DNA of 64,000 nucleotides from Theocolax elegans (taxonomy: Eukaryota > Arthropoda > Insecta > Hymenoptera > Cerocephalidae): positions 24,669,058-24,733,057 of the forward strand of contig CM047425.1 of NCBI GenBank assembly GCA_026168455.1, read 5' to 3'. The notes under the pieces were generated by a model. It did not search any database and had not been told where the DNA came from. It worked only from the letters and a program-made list of their open reading frames with translations. Position 1 is the first letter of the stretch. Each line of letters opens with the position of its first letter. Made by a program: the position numbers and the translations under genes. This document shows positions 35,336 to 46,644 of the stretch, one piece after another.

Positions 35336-37252
35336 AAATCTCTGTTTCCCCTGGCGAGCCGTGGCGTCAAACAACTGACAGTGCGGGGAGGAGGGGTGAG
35401 AGTAGTGTACCTCGTGAAAGTGTGACAAGTGGCGCGCCCCGAGGATGTGTGACAGGCGGCGCGTGCGAAAAGCGGGAAAAGTGTGGTGAGGCCGAGTCGG
35501 GCCGAGTAAACGAGAGAGCCGAGAGGGGGGAGCGGCGCAGCCGAACTGAGCCGAGTGAAAACCCGGTTAATACCGAGGAGGCTCGTTTGGCCGATATTGA
35601 GAAGCGCTTGAGTATCGAGCATGGGCGCGCGGTGGAAGAAGCGCGTCGGCTGCTTGCGAAAAATGCAGCGAGTGAGGGAAAGCGAGCTATTCCCTCGAGT
35701 GTATGGGGAGAACCCATTCGGGCCTTGACAAGTGGGGAGCCGCGAGATCAAGGTCGTGTGTTGCCGAAAGGTGATGAGGTGGGAGCCAAGCCGTGCGCTG
35801 ATCGAGAGGATCGGCGGCGCGAGCGTGTGGTGACGGATGACCCGGAAAGCGAGGAGGAAGTTATCGTTTCAGGTGTTCAAACCGAAAACCGTAACTTTCT
35901 TTGCATCGAAATGGGAGGGGAAAAATACAAAGCTCTCCTCGATCCCGGTGCAACTCGCTCGTTCGTCGGCCCGCGAGTGGCGGAACGGTATTCGAGTCGT
36001 CTGGCGCCGAGTCGCTCTCTGTTTCGTACAGCTACGGGCAAAATGAACCGTATGCTGGGAACATTGAGAGCGACCGTGACAATCGATAATTTGTCGGAGG
36101 TTATCGAGTTTTGTGCTGCACCGTCCCTCGAACACGACGTAATCCTGGGAATGGATTTCGGTCAAGTGTTCGATATCGACGTGCGGTTGGGACGTGGTGT
36201 TTGGCGTTTGAACGACGGCGAATGGCACGAGTTCTTACGTCCAGACGGGAAGACGGAGAGGGCGTATGTTTTCGCCGAGTGCGCCGGTATTTCGGAGTTA
36301 GAGAAAACCGAGCGCGAGCGTGTTAGCGAGCTCGTGGAGCGGGTTTTGAGCCAACAAGCGACAGGTGTTCCCGGGGTCACGCACCTCGCGGAACATCATA
36401 TCGTGGTGACAGATCTCACTCCAATTCGTCACAAAATCCGGCGGATGTCTCCGCGGATGCTGGAGGTGGCGACGGAGGAGGTTGAACGGCTGTTCAATGA
36501 GGGAATCATTGAACGGTCGGCGAGTGACTACAGTAGCGCGCCCGTCCTTGTGAAAAAGCAGGACGGGACGTACCGCTTCTGTGTCGACTATCGCGACTTG
36601 AATCGAGTCACAAGGAAGGATGAGCATCCTATTCCTAATATGGACTCGATTTTAGACAAGTTGCGAAAGGCTCGTTACATATCAACCATCGATTTGCGCC
36701 AAGCTTATTTTCAAGTGCCGTTGGAGAAATCGAGCCGCAAATATACCGCGTTCTCGATACCGGGCTCGGGGTTGTGGCAGTTTACGAAAATGCCTTTCGG
36801 ACTGTCAAACGCCCCGAGAACGCTCCAACGGCTCATTGATTCGCTGTTTGGTCCCGCTTTTGAGCCAAATGTATTCTCGTACCTCGACGACATTATTGTC
36901 GTTACCGAGAGCTTCGAGGAACATTTACTTTGGCTCGAGCGCGTGTTAGAGAGACTAGTGGGGGCGGGGCTGGTAGTCAACAGAAAGAAGTGTGAGTTCT
37001 GTTGTTCCCAAGTAAGATACTTGGGCTTCCTGTTAGACAAGGAAGGACTACGCCCCGACCCCGAGAGAGTGGCGCCAGTACTGTCATATCCAGCACCGGG
37101 AAACGTCAAGCAATTGCGACGTTTCCTAGGTATGTTGGGATGGTACTCCCGGTTTATTGAGAAGGATTCCGAGCTGAAAATTCCCCTTGTCAAGTTGCTC
37201 CGAAAAGGACAATGTTGGCACTGGGGGGAGGAACAGCAGGACTCCTTCGAGC
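33140..37252 (+). repeat. Tandem duplication unit A (4113 bp)
   Basis: From gag codon about 149 to the RT/RNase H boundary. Followed head-to-tail by unit B. The junction TTCGAGC|GCTTATGCG shows no evident microhomology. Confidence 0.93.
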
Positions 37253-37311
37253 GCTTATGCGTTAATGCAGCCGCAACAGGTAGCAGTCCCCGTGGCCACG
37301 TGCGAGAGTGA
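35263..37311 (+). CDS. pol: pol copy A: protease and reverse transcriptase, truncated
   Basis: The -1 frame relative to gag, overlapping its end; translation is expected by frameshifting at 35,302, so the nominal ATG is probably not used. Aspartic protease motif LLDPGATRSFVG at about residue 225 (DPGA rather than the usual DTGA/DSGA). RT fingers and palm follow, with VLVKKQDGTYRFCVDYRDLN, FTKMPFGLSNAP and catalytic YLDD at 540-543. The frame runs from protease through RT without a break, unlike copy B. It is cut at the duplication junction after EEQQDSFE, then reads about 20 out-of-frame residues to a stop, so RNase H and integrase are missing here. Confidence 0.92.
   Translation: MCESGMPGLFYPGGKRAGGGAEKVKISVSPGEPWRQTTDSAGRRGESSVPRESVTSGAPRGCVTGGACEKREKCGEAESGRVNERAERGERRSRTEPSENPVNTEEARLADIEKRLSIEHGRAVEEARRLLAKNAASEGKRAIPSSVWGEPIRALTSGEPRDQGRVLPKGDEVGAKPCADREDRRRERVVTDDPESEEEVIVSGVQTENRNFLCIEMGGEKYKALLDPGATRSFVGPRVAERYSSRLAPSRSLFRTATGKMNRMLGTLRATVTIDNLSEVIEFCAAPSLEHDVILGMDFGQVFDIDVRLGRGVWRLNDGEWHEFLRPDGKTERAYVFAECAGISELEKTERERVSELVERVLSQQATGVPGVTHLAEHHIVVTDLTPIRHKIRRMSPRMLEVATEEVERLFNEGIIERSASDYSSAPVLVKKQDGTYRFCVDYRDLNRVTRKDEHPIPNMDSILDKLRKARYISTIDLRQAYFQVPLEKSSRKYTAFSIPGSGLWQFTKMPFGLSNAPRTLQRLIDSLFGPAFEPNVFSYLDDIIVVTESFEEHLLWLERVLERLVGAGLVVNRKKCEFCCSQVRYLGFLLDKEGLRPDPERVAPVLSYPAPGNVKQLRRFLGMLGWYSRFIEKDSELKIPLVKLLRKGQCWHWGEEQQDSFERLCVNAAATGSSPRGHVRE
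35302..35351 (+). promoter_or_regulatory. -1 ribosomal frameshift signal, copy A
   Basis: Slippery heptamer G GGA AAC (35,302-35,308) in the gag frame, an 8-nt spacer, then a 13-bp stem (35,317-35,329 with 35,339-35,351, two G-U pairs) and a 9-nt loop. The gag stop lies in the loop. The -1 product continues RAGGGAEKVK into pol. Same heptamer class as known retroviral gag-pro sites. Confidence 0.85.
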
Positions 37312-39448
37312 GCCGTACACGTGGCGAGAGCGTGATGAGTACGTGCCGGTGGGAGAGGGAGCGCTCAGGCTACCCCCCACAACAACCACCACTACTGTTT
37401 CCAGCGCGCGCACCGAAAGGTCGCCGCCGGGGCTAATTGCATTTGGTAGGCACGTAGCATCTACGGAGACGACCTCCAGCTTTCTCACATCTGGGCCAAG
37501 AGTAACGGTTCGGGAAGAGTTAACCGAGGTTCTTCGGCAAAACCCCGCCGAGTGGGAATATATTTCCCGGCGAGTGACGAGTGGCGTTGGTGCCGGTGCC
37601 GCTCCGAGAGCATGTGAGCAACGGCACGGGGTGACAGAGCGAGAGGCTAGGGGGGAGGAACATCGTTCCCCAACCTTGGCAACACCGCGTAGACAAGCAC
37701 CGGCTTGCGAAGCGGCGGAGGAATGGTTTACTCCGACGCAGTTTGACAGGAGTGGGGGGAGAGTGTCTCCTCAATCCCCGTCGAGCGCAAGCAGGTCTAC
37801 CGATGTGTCCTCGCGGGTGAGTGAATCGCGGCAGTACCGACGGGAATTAGAAGCGGCAAATCGCGGGCTCGCGGAGTTATCGCACCGCGATACTGAAAAA
37901 CGGATACGCCGCGAGAAGCCAACGAGCCGGCGTGGTTCGGTTGCTGGATCATGGGGGAGCGAGAGCGCTCCCCGGTTTAGCGACCGAACGAGCAGTGAGA
38001 GTGAGACAGACGACGGGTGGTGCGAGCGCCCACGTGCGAAGCGGCGCAAACCCCGTCGAGAGCTGTCTGCTGTGGCGAGCGGAGAGGAGTCGGGGGAGGT
38101 GGCGCCTCGTGTGAGTGACACGCGCGCCAAGGAGTTATCCCCACCTCGGTCCGTTAGGAGCTCCAAGCGGACTGAGGAGGACAAGTCCCGACTTGTGCGC
38201 CTCCTGAAGGATTGGGGTTTAAGCTTCAGTGGCGAGGGGAAACCGGAGGAAGCGGAAGATTTTTGCGATCAGCTGAACGATTGCCGCTCGGGATCGACTG
38301 CGTCCCCGACTGTTTGGATGCATGCACTGCATTGCATTTTCAAAAAGCGGGCGGCGCGCTGGTTTCGAACGGTGAAACCGGAGCTGCGCTCATGGACGGA
38401 TTTCGAGCGGGAATTCCGTAATCAGTTTGTGAGGAGATACGATAGCGGTGATCTTTACGAAGATCTTTTACGCCGCACGCAAGGTAAAGGAGAAAGCGTG
38501 AACTCCTATATACTGAGCGTTAAGTATCTCCTCTCCCGCTTCACTCATCCCCCGCGGAGTGAAGAAGTGGTGCGGATAGTTTACCGTAACCTACACCCGG
38601 ACTATCGCCGCGCAATGAGCGACCGCGTGGTGATGGACCTCCGTGACATTGAGCGGTACGGACGACGGTTCGAACGTCAAAAGACGCTCGACAGTCGATA
38701 CGTACCGCCCCCGCCGGCCGAGAAAATGCATCTGCCGGGTGCAGCTTGTCCGACGGCGCCAAAGGCGAAGGTTGCGGCGGTAACGGTAAAATCGGCAACC
38801 GAGAGCAAGAGTAATAGTGCGCGCAAAGAAAAGGCCGAGCCGAGTCGAGTTGACTGCAACGACAAGAAGTCGAAGCAGTCGAAGAAAAAGAAGAAAAAGG
38901 CCGTGGCGACGGATAGTGACTCGAGTGCAAGTCAATCCTCGCGTGAGAGTGAGAGAGCGCGCGTTGCCGAGTTAAATGCTAAGGGAGCCCCACGTGTGAA
39001 TCAGCCGAGAGCGAACGGTGGTGTCAAAGCACAACCGTCGTACGCGCACGTGGCGGCGCGTTGGTCCCCACAGCAAGCGGGGAAACCCGTGCGAGAGCAA
39101 CATGGCTACCGAGCGTCTGCTTCGGCTGGCTATAGCCGGCCCGGAGGCGGGAGCTCGGGTCCGACGGCACGCCCGCGCACCCCGCCGCAAGGTGGCGAGT
39201 TCGTAGGCGCTTGCTATACGTGTCAAGCGGTAGGTCACCGTGCGTCGGAGTGCCCGGAGATCGTGTGTTTTAAATGCCGGGGAAAAGGCCATACCGCTCG
39301 AGAGTGTCCTTCTATAAAGAAAGTGACGAGTGTATCGTGCCAATTGTGTAACGCACCGGGAGTCACCGCCCGTGATTGTGTGAATCGGGAATGCCCGGCT
39401 TATTCTATCCGGGCGGGAAACGGGCGGGCGGGGGAGCAGAGAAAGTAA
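37187..39448 (+). pseudogene. gag: gag copy B, lacking the N-terminus
   Basis: The gag frame resumes at 37,253 (TPSSAYALMQPQQ onward) and is identical to copy A to its stop at 39,446-39,448, including both zinc knuckles. The first 148 residues are absent. The residues read before the junction come from an unrelated frame of pol. It has no leader or own start site, so independent expression is unlikely. Confidence 0.9.
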
Positions 39449-40440
39449 AAATCTCTGTTTCCCCTGGCGAGCCGTGGCGTCAAACAACTGACAGTGCGGG
39501 GAGGAGGGGTGAGAGTAGTGTACCTCGTGAAAGTGTGACAAGTGGCGCGCCCCGAGGATGTGTGACAGGCGGCGCGTGCGAAAAGCGGGAAAAGTGTGGT
39601 GAGGCCGAGTCGGGCCGAGTAAACGAGAGAGCCGAGAGGGGGGAGCGGCGCAGCCGAACTGAGCCGAGTGAAAACCCGGTTAATACCGAGGAGGCTCGTT
39701 TGGCCGATATTGAGAAGCGCTTGAGTATCGAGCATGGGCGCGCGGTGGAAGAAGCGCGTCGGCTGCTTGCGAAAAATGCAGCGAGTGAGGGAAAGCGAGC
39801 TATTCCCTCGAGTGTATGGGGAGAACCCATTCGGGCCTTGACAAGTGGGGAGCCGCGAGATCAAGGTCGTGTGTTGCCGAAAGGTGATGAGGTGGGAGCC
39901 AAGCCGTGCGCTGATCGAGAGGATCGGCGGCGCGAGCGTGTGGTGACGGATGACCCGGAAAGCGAGGAGGAAGTTATCGTTTCAGGTGTTCAAACCGAAA
40001 ACCGTAACTTTCTTTGCATCGAAATGGGAGGGGAAAAATACAAAGCTCTCCTCGATCCCGGTGCAACTCGCTCGTTCGTCGGCCCGCGAGTGGCGGAACG
40101 GTATTCGAGTCGTCTGGCGCCGAGTCGCTCTCTGTTTCGTACAGCTACGGGCAAAATGAACCGTATGCTGGGAACATTGAGAGCGACCGTGACAATCGAT
40201 AATTTGTCGGAGGTTATCGAGTTTTGTGCTGCACCGTCCCTCGAACACGACGTAATCCTGGGAATGGATTTCGGTCAAGTGTTCGATATCGACGTGCGGT
40301 TGGGACGTGGTGTTTGGCGTTTGAACGACGGCGAATGGCACGAGTTCTTACGTCCAGACGGGAAGGACGGAGAGGGCGTATGTTTTCGCCGAGTGCGCCG
40401 GTATTTCGGAGTTAGAGAAAACCGAGCGCGAGCGTGTTAG
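39376..40440 (+). pseudogene. pol: pol copy B, protease part with frameshift
   Basis: Same as copy A through the protease (LLDPGATRSFVG) until an extra G near 40,366 throws the frame; the ORF stops at 40,438-40,440. A second extra base near 40,480 shifts it again before RT. These two 1-base gains separate protease from RT-integrase in this copy. Confidence 0.9.
39415..39464 (+). promoter_or_regulatory. -1 ribosomal frameshift signal, copy B
   Basis: Identical duplicate of 35,302-35,351 (heptamer 39,415-39,421; stem arms 39,430-39,442 and 39,452-39,464). Confidence 0.8.
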
Positions 40441-40517
40441 CGAGCTCGTGGAGCGGGTTTTGAGCCGACAAGCGACAGGATGTTCCCGGGGTCACGCACC
40501 TCGCGGAACATCATATC

Positions 40518-43109
40518 GTGGTGACAGATCTCACTCCAATTCGTCACAAAATCCGGCGGATGTCTCCGCGGATGCTGGAGGTGGCGACGGAGGAGGTTGA
40601 ACGGCTGTTCAATGAGGGAATCATTGAACGGTCGGCGAGTGACTACAGTAGCGCGCCCGTCCTTGTGAAAAAGCAGGACGGGACGTACCGCTTCTGTGTC
40701 GACTATCGCGACTTGAATCGAGTCACAAGGAAGGATGAGCATCCTATTCCTAATATGGACTCGATTTTAGACAAGTTGCGAAAGGCTCGTTACATATCAA
40801 CCATCGATTTGCGCCAAGCTTATTTTCAAGTGCCGTTGGAGAAATCGAGCCGCAAATATACAGCGTTCTCGATACCGGGCTCGGGGTTGTGGCAGTTTAC
40901 GAAAATGCCTTTCGGACTGTCAAACGCCCCGAGAACGCTCCAACGGCTCATTGATTCGCTGTTTGGTCCCGCTTTTGAGCCAAATGTATTCTCGTACCTC
41001 GACGACATTATTGTCGTTACCGAGAGCTTCGAGGAACATTTACTTTGGCTCGAGCGCGTGTTAGAGAGACTAGTGGGGGCGGGGCTGGTAGTCAACAGAA
41101 AGAAGTGTGAGTTCTGTTGTTCCCAAGTAAGATACTTGGGCTTCCTGTTAGACAAGGAAGGACTACGCCCCGACCCCGAGAGAGTGGCGCCAGTACTGTC
41201 ATATCCAGCACCGGGAAACGTCAAGCAATTGCGACGTTTCCTAGGTATGTTGGGATGGTACTCCCGGTTTATTGAGAAGGATTCCGAGCTGAAAATTCCC
41301 CTTGTCAAGTTGCTCCGAAAAGGACAATGTTGGCACTGGGGGGAGGAACAGCAGGACTCCTTCGAGCTCTTGAAAAAGGCTCTAACCGTGGCGCCAGTAC
41401 TCGCGAGGCCCGATTTTACGAAACCGTTCGTAGTTCAGTGTGACGCGAGTAATTACGCAATCGGTGCCGTATTGACGCAGGAGAGTGACGACGGGGAGCA
41501 TCCGATCGTGTATGCGAGCAGAGTGTTAAATGCCGCGGAGAAAAACTATACCACGACCGAGAAAGAGTGTCTGGCCGTGGTATGGGCGATAAAGAAGCTC
41601 AGGCCTTATTTGGAAGGTTATCACTTTAAAGTTATAACCGACCATAGCGCCCTTCGCTGGTTACGCAATTTGCGCGATCCGGCCGGCCGCCTCGCCCGCT
41701 GGGCATTGGAAATGCAACAGTGGGATTTCGAAATCATACATCGAAAGGGATCGCAGCATCAGTTCCCTGATGCGTTTTCTCGGATGTATGAGGACGAGCA
41801 GGCGGTCGTGGCGAGCCTAACGAGCGAGAGCATCGAGGATGCCGAGTATTTACAATTGCGGGAGAAAATTGAGAAATTTCCAGGTAAATTTCAAAATTGG
41901 CGAGTGGAGGGAGGTTTTATATATCGTTATAGAGCCGACCCTCTTCTCGATCCTATTCTCCATCGCGAGGAGAAGTGGCGCCTGGTGGTGCCGAGTGAGC
42001 AAAGAGCGCGAGTGTTGACTGAGGCGCATTGCACCCCATCGTCAGGTCATCTCGGTATAGATAAGACCTACGATCGGGTGGCGCGTGATTATTATTGGAA
42101 AGGCGTCTATTATGACGTAGAGTCTTTTGTGCGCGAGTGTGAAGTGTGTCAGCGCTATAAAGTCCCGCAGACCGGCGCCCAGGGCTTGATGGGCCACCGG
42201 CTTGTCGAGCGACCTTGGGTCGTCGTCGCGGCCGACTTGATGGAGTTCCCGCCGAGCAAATCGCAGTGCCGCTATCTCATCGTGTTTCAAGACTTGTTTA
42301 CACGGTGGATAGAGGTTAAACCGCTGCGAAGAGCCGACGGGAAATCCGTGGCGCGAGCGTTTGAGGAGTTAATCCTCTTCCGCTGGGAAACTCCGGATTA
42401 CTTCCTATCTGACAATGGGAAGGAGTTCGATAATAAGTTTCTCGCGGAAACGCTCAAAGAGTATGGCGTCAAGCACGTCACCACACCCCCGTACCACCCC
42501 CAGGCCAATCCCGTCGAGAGGAGCAATCGCACTCTCAAGACCATGATTGCGGCATTTGTGGGTGGTGACCATCGTGACTGGGACCTGCACGTGCATGAGT
42601 TCCGTCACGCAGTTAACACGGCGGTGCAGGCGTCGACAAAGGTGTCCCCGGCATTCCTCAATTATGGGCGACATCCCCGGCCGGTGGCGAGCTTACGACG
42701 TGAGGTGGAGAGTGGGGGCAAGGTCGAGAAGCTTTCCCCCGAGGTGTGGATTGAGAGAGTGAAACGTCTTGATGCGCTTCGCGATTTGGTCGCGAAACAC
42801 ATCGACGAAGCGCATGCGAGACAGGAACGTCACTATAACCGCGGAAAGCGTGTGGTAGAGTTCCAAGTGGGTGACTTGGTGATGCGGAGGACTCACGTAC
42901 TTTCGGATGCTTCTAAGAAGTTTTCTATGAAGCTAGCTCCGAAGTACGAGGGTCCTTTCGAGATTACCGAAGTCAAATCACCCACTGTGTATATGCTGGG
43001 TCGGGGAACCGAGAAGTCCCGGCGAGTATTAAAGGTGCACGTATCTGATCTAAAAAGATACGTGCCACCGCGTCAGTGTGTGGCGAGAGTGAGTATGTTT
43101 GTGTGTTAG
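40518..43109 (+). pseudogene. pol: pol copy B: RT, RNase H and integrase, displaced frame
   Basis: Open for 863 codons. RT with YLDD at about 160-163; RNase H about 303-425 (D309, E350, D375 in VQCDAS, EKEC and ITDHS); integrase zinc region H504, H511, C541, C544; integrase core D573, D632 and E667 (SDNGKEF; PYHPQANPVER); then a GPF/Y-like end (KYEGPFEI). The annotated first codon is GTG; the frame is really a continuation of pol cut off by two upstream 1-base insertions, so it cannot be reached from its own protease. It is the only place in the element with RNase H and integrase. Confidence 0.92.
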
Positions 43110-43250
43110 AGTATATAGAGTGTGTGGTCTCGAGTTAGAGTGTTTAAAGAGACGAGTTGAGAGTGAGGTGACCTGGTGACGACATGTTGTGTGAGTATAG
43201 GGTGGAAGCACGGAGGAGTCCTCCGGGTGCTTCACCCTAGGGGGGAGGAA
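43110..43250 (+). other. Post-pol segment and polypurine tract
   Basis: No envelope ORF. A short hairpin (GAAGCACGGAGGAGTCCTCC with GGGTGCTTC) precedes the polypurine tract GGGGGGAGGAA at 43,240-43,250, the plus-strand primer next to the 3' LTR. Confidence 0.8.
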
Positions 43251-44667
43251 TGCGACAATATTAATTGTCGCGAGCTGTGGCGCGAAATTCGGGGAAAGGT
43301 TCGACGGTTAATACAATCCGAGAGAAAAACAACTCTCGGAAAAATGTTTAACGGTCGCCTTCCCCGTAGAGGAGGCGAAGTGGCGAGGATAGGTTCTCCA
43401 CTATTGGTCCGACCGATTTCGGGGACCAATAGGGCGAGGTGTCGGGTTGAGCGATCGGTGCGGCGGCGAAACCGCGACGCCGATAATCGGCGCTCGATAG
43501 TTAGTCTGTACTTGCATGCCAAGGCAGAACCTTCGCTCCATTGCTTCGCCGTGTACTTCGAGTCTCCAGCCATTTTCCCAGGTCACCGTGTCGCGTGTGT
43601 CGGGAAGTGCAGTGAGTGAGGAGAATACCAGCCGAATCAGCCGTGTCCACCGTCGTCCTTCCTTGGGGTTGAGGAAGGCCTTCCGGGTCGAGTCAGCAGA
43701 TCGGCCGGCGAGTGTGAGAGCGAGAGAGAGGGACGACCGTACGAGTCCAGCCGAGGAAGTCACGGGTCGAGTGGACCTCCCCGTGGCCATCTGTGCCGAA
43801 CCAGCTTTCAGGGAGCACCAGGAAAGGCCGCCGCTTTCCCAGGCCGTGTCAAGGGTAAGCATAACCTTTAGTTCCCAGCGTGCTCGATCGCGAGGTAGGC
43901 CGGTTAACTCGGTACAACTCGGTCGTTTCCCCGAGGTGGTGCCAAGGCAAATTGCCGCCGCGAGAGATAGCGTGTGTGAGAGAGAGAAAGAGAGAGAGAG
44001 AGGGAGAGTGTGTGTGTGAGAGAGAATAGCATCGCGTACGGGTTAGTGTAGTGCCGAAGCGGATAGGCTTGTGCGTGTGAGAGAGAGAGAGAAAGAGAGC
44101 GAATACGAATATTATTTGCTGTTAGCCGAGTGCGGTAACGGCAACGTATTCGTGCGCGCAGCATTACTCCGTCCCGAGTAATCGCGTGGGTGAGAGATAC
44201 ACCGAGGAGATAGAGCCGCGCTACCGTGAAACGGCAGAGCGAGTGGACTCGCCGCCTTTCACCGGTAACGCGTGTGAGCGAGAGAGAGATAGACAGTGTG
44301 AGCGTGTGAGAGAGGGAGAGAGAGAGAGTGCACGTGTGTGTGTCGCGGGCGAATATATTGTCGTGACGAGTGTGTATTCCCGTTGTAAATACTTAGCGCG
44401 CGTGCAATTAAATATTTATTATTTTGTACAAATAAAAAAAGGGGTTTATTAAAGATTAATTATTGTGTAATCGGGTGTTATTATTTATTTACTTAATAAT
44501 AATTATCCACCTTCCTATCCCGAAGAAGGTGACGCCAGTATCCGGAATTCCCTCTGGGAATAAAAGCCCGGCGGAAAATCAGTAAGTATAAGTAGACTTA
44601 CATTCTACGACGCGGAACGGGAAATTTTGTTGCCGATCTTTCGGTTGGCGCAAAATACCGTGTCGCA
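43251..44667 (+). repeat. 3' LTR (1417 bp)
   Basis: Near-identical to the 5' LTR; differences include A/G near 43,798, an extra A near 43,869, one T fewer near 43,928, changes in the GA/GT tract near 44,003-44,015 and C/A near 44,163. Confidence 0.95.
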
Positions 44668-44671
44668 GATT

Positions 44672-45217
44672 AAGGACTAACGTAAGTTTATAATTATTTT
44701 TCAATGCAGCATAAGTTTTCAATTGTTTGAGCTATTGAAACAAATCAAATTTGAAGTGATATATATATATATATATAGCAAAACCACATACAAATTGAAA
44801 TTGCTCGCTGCAATGTTTTGTTTGATAAAATAGACTAATAAAATTCTTTGAATCTTCGTAGAAAAATCAATAACAGAGAAAACATATATTCGTTTGGGAT
44901 AATTACGTAGATAATCGCAATTTCATTATATTTTTCACGTATTTAGATTTTATTTCAATAAATAGTCATGGAAAGTAAAAGCATTTTCCAACCATTGTTC
45001 GCATATTCTGTTAAAATAATTAATTTATTATTTATTACACAGAATACGAAAAAATAATACATTAAATATTAACAAAATCGAGGTACTTGTATAAATATTA
45101 GCTAAAAATAATATGCTAATCAAATGTAGATTAATCGTGGAAACTTTGTGGTGTAAACGTAGTCGATGGGACTGAAATGGTGATAAAATGACAACAATGT
45201 AAAATCATTATATATAT
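44672..45217. other. AT-rich intergenic DNA
   Basis: Only a (TA)n run at about 44,760-44,778. Confidence 0.4.
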
Positions 45218-46644
45218 GGGTGGTTCTCTGTGATATCGAAGATGAAAAAAATAAATATTGCTATAACTGTTGGAATACGTTTTATAGTAGGTATCCAGTA
45301 GTTCTCCTGAATTTTTTCAGATTTTTTCGGGGCCATTATTTTAAGTTACAGAGAGTCAAAGTTGACATTTTAGCACTTTTTTGCATTCTATGCTCATTTT
45401 CATGAATTTGTAGCTCCCAGGGGATGCATTTTTCACCATAAACATAAATATGACTTTTTTTTGTAAAATTTTCTGAATTTTTCATTAAAAATACTTTTAA
45501 AGTCATAAATGTATGCTGTCACACTCTTGTAAGCCACTTAAACCTTAAATAGTGAAAATCAGCAATTCTACTTCGGACTCTCAAAACCAAATACTGTCTA
45601 AAAGATGTCTTTTTATAGTCAGCAACTGCCTATAAATTTCCAGAGTGGGTCTCAACCATTAAGACCACTTTTGATCAGAATATCTGGAAAAAGTGCCCAA
45701 AATGTTAATAGAAATGTATATTTGTTACCTTATAACAATGAATCTGTAAGCTGCTGAAAATACAAATATTATTGTACAATTATAAAAAATTAATTTTTAA
45801 CATTTATAATGCTGGATTTTCAATTTTACAACCACTTTAAGAATTATGATACTAATCTGAAGGATTACTATAAATATATTAACATTATTATTACAATAAC
45901 TGAATATACGTATTTAATACGTATCATAATTCTTAAAGTGGTTGAAAAATTGAAAATCATGTATTATAAATATTTAAAAGTTAATTTTTTATAATTGTAT
46001 AATAATATTTGTATTTTTAACAGCTTACAAGAGATATTAGTTCGATACTGTAAAAAGTGGAGATGCTTTTCTACTACTCCAAGGTAAGTGCATGAATTTT
46101 TTTGCAATGATCATGCTAACAGATTGATCATTATAAGGCAACAAATATACATTTCTATTAATATTTTGGGCACTTTTTCCAGATATTCTGATCAAAAGTG
46201 GTCTAATGGTTGAGACCCACTCTGGAAATTTATAGGCAGTTGCTGACTATAAAAAGACATCTTTTAGACAGTATTTGGTTTTGAGAGTCCGAAGTAGAAT
46301 TGCTGATTTTCACTATTTAAGGTTTAAATGGCTTACAAGAGTGTGACAGCATACATTTATGTCTTTAAAAGTATTTTTAATGAAAAGTTCGGAAAATTTT
46401 ACAAAAAAAGTCATACTTATGTTTTTAGTGAAAAATGCATCCCCTGGGAGCTAAAAATTCATGAAAATGGGCATAGAATGCAAAAAAGTGCTATAATGTC
46501 AACTTTGACTCTCTGTAACTTAAAATAATGGTCCCGAAAAAATCTGAAAAAATTCAAGAGAACTACTGGACACCTCTAAAAAATATTCCTACAGTTATAG
46601 CAATATTCATTTTTTTTCGTCTTCGATGTCACAGAGAACCACCC
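45218..46644. mobile_element. 1.43-kb near-perfect palindrome (foldback element)
   Basis: Ends GGGTGGTTCTCTGTGA and the inverse finishing CCACCC. The arms run about 600-700 bp inward with few differences (for example 45,555-45,700 against 46,160-46,310). The centre is a second short palindrome (ATACGTATTTAATACGTAT near 45,905-45,925). The right arm carries an extra segment around 46,025-46,140 not matched on the left. Flanks are ATAT-rich, so the target duplication is unclear. No transposase; open frames are arm fragments. Confidence 0.85.

Larger units (their letters stand above)
37253..41367 (+). repeat. Tandem duplication unit B (4115 bp)
   Basis: Differs from unit A by about four changes that I can see: two 1-bp insertions (near 40,366 and 40,480) and substitutions near 40,467 and 40,862. 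Confidence 0.93.
31069..44667 (+). mobile_element. Ty3/gypsy LTR retrotransposon, 13.6 kb with internal duplication
   Basis: Complete element: LTRs with TGCGACA...TGTCGCA ends, 4-bp target duplication GATT (31,065-31,068 and 44,668-44,671), tRNA-Lys primer site, gag, pol (protease-RT-RNase H-integrase order, hence Ty3/gypsy), polypurine tract; no envelope gene. 33,140-37,252 is repeated at 37,253-41,367, which inflates a roughly 9.5-kb element. GC-rich relative to the host. Only about five to seven differences separate the LTRs, so the insertion is young. Confidence 0.95.

Noticed and set aside
33407..35751. Many minus-strand frames of 60-190 codons within gag-pol
   Set aside because: Shadow frames of a GC-rich coding region, identical in both duplicate units.
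43110..43250. Envelope gene after pol
   Set aside because: Only 130 bp separate pol from the polypurine tract; no third ORF.
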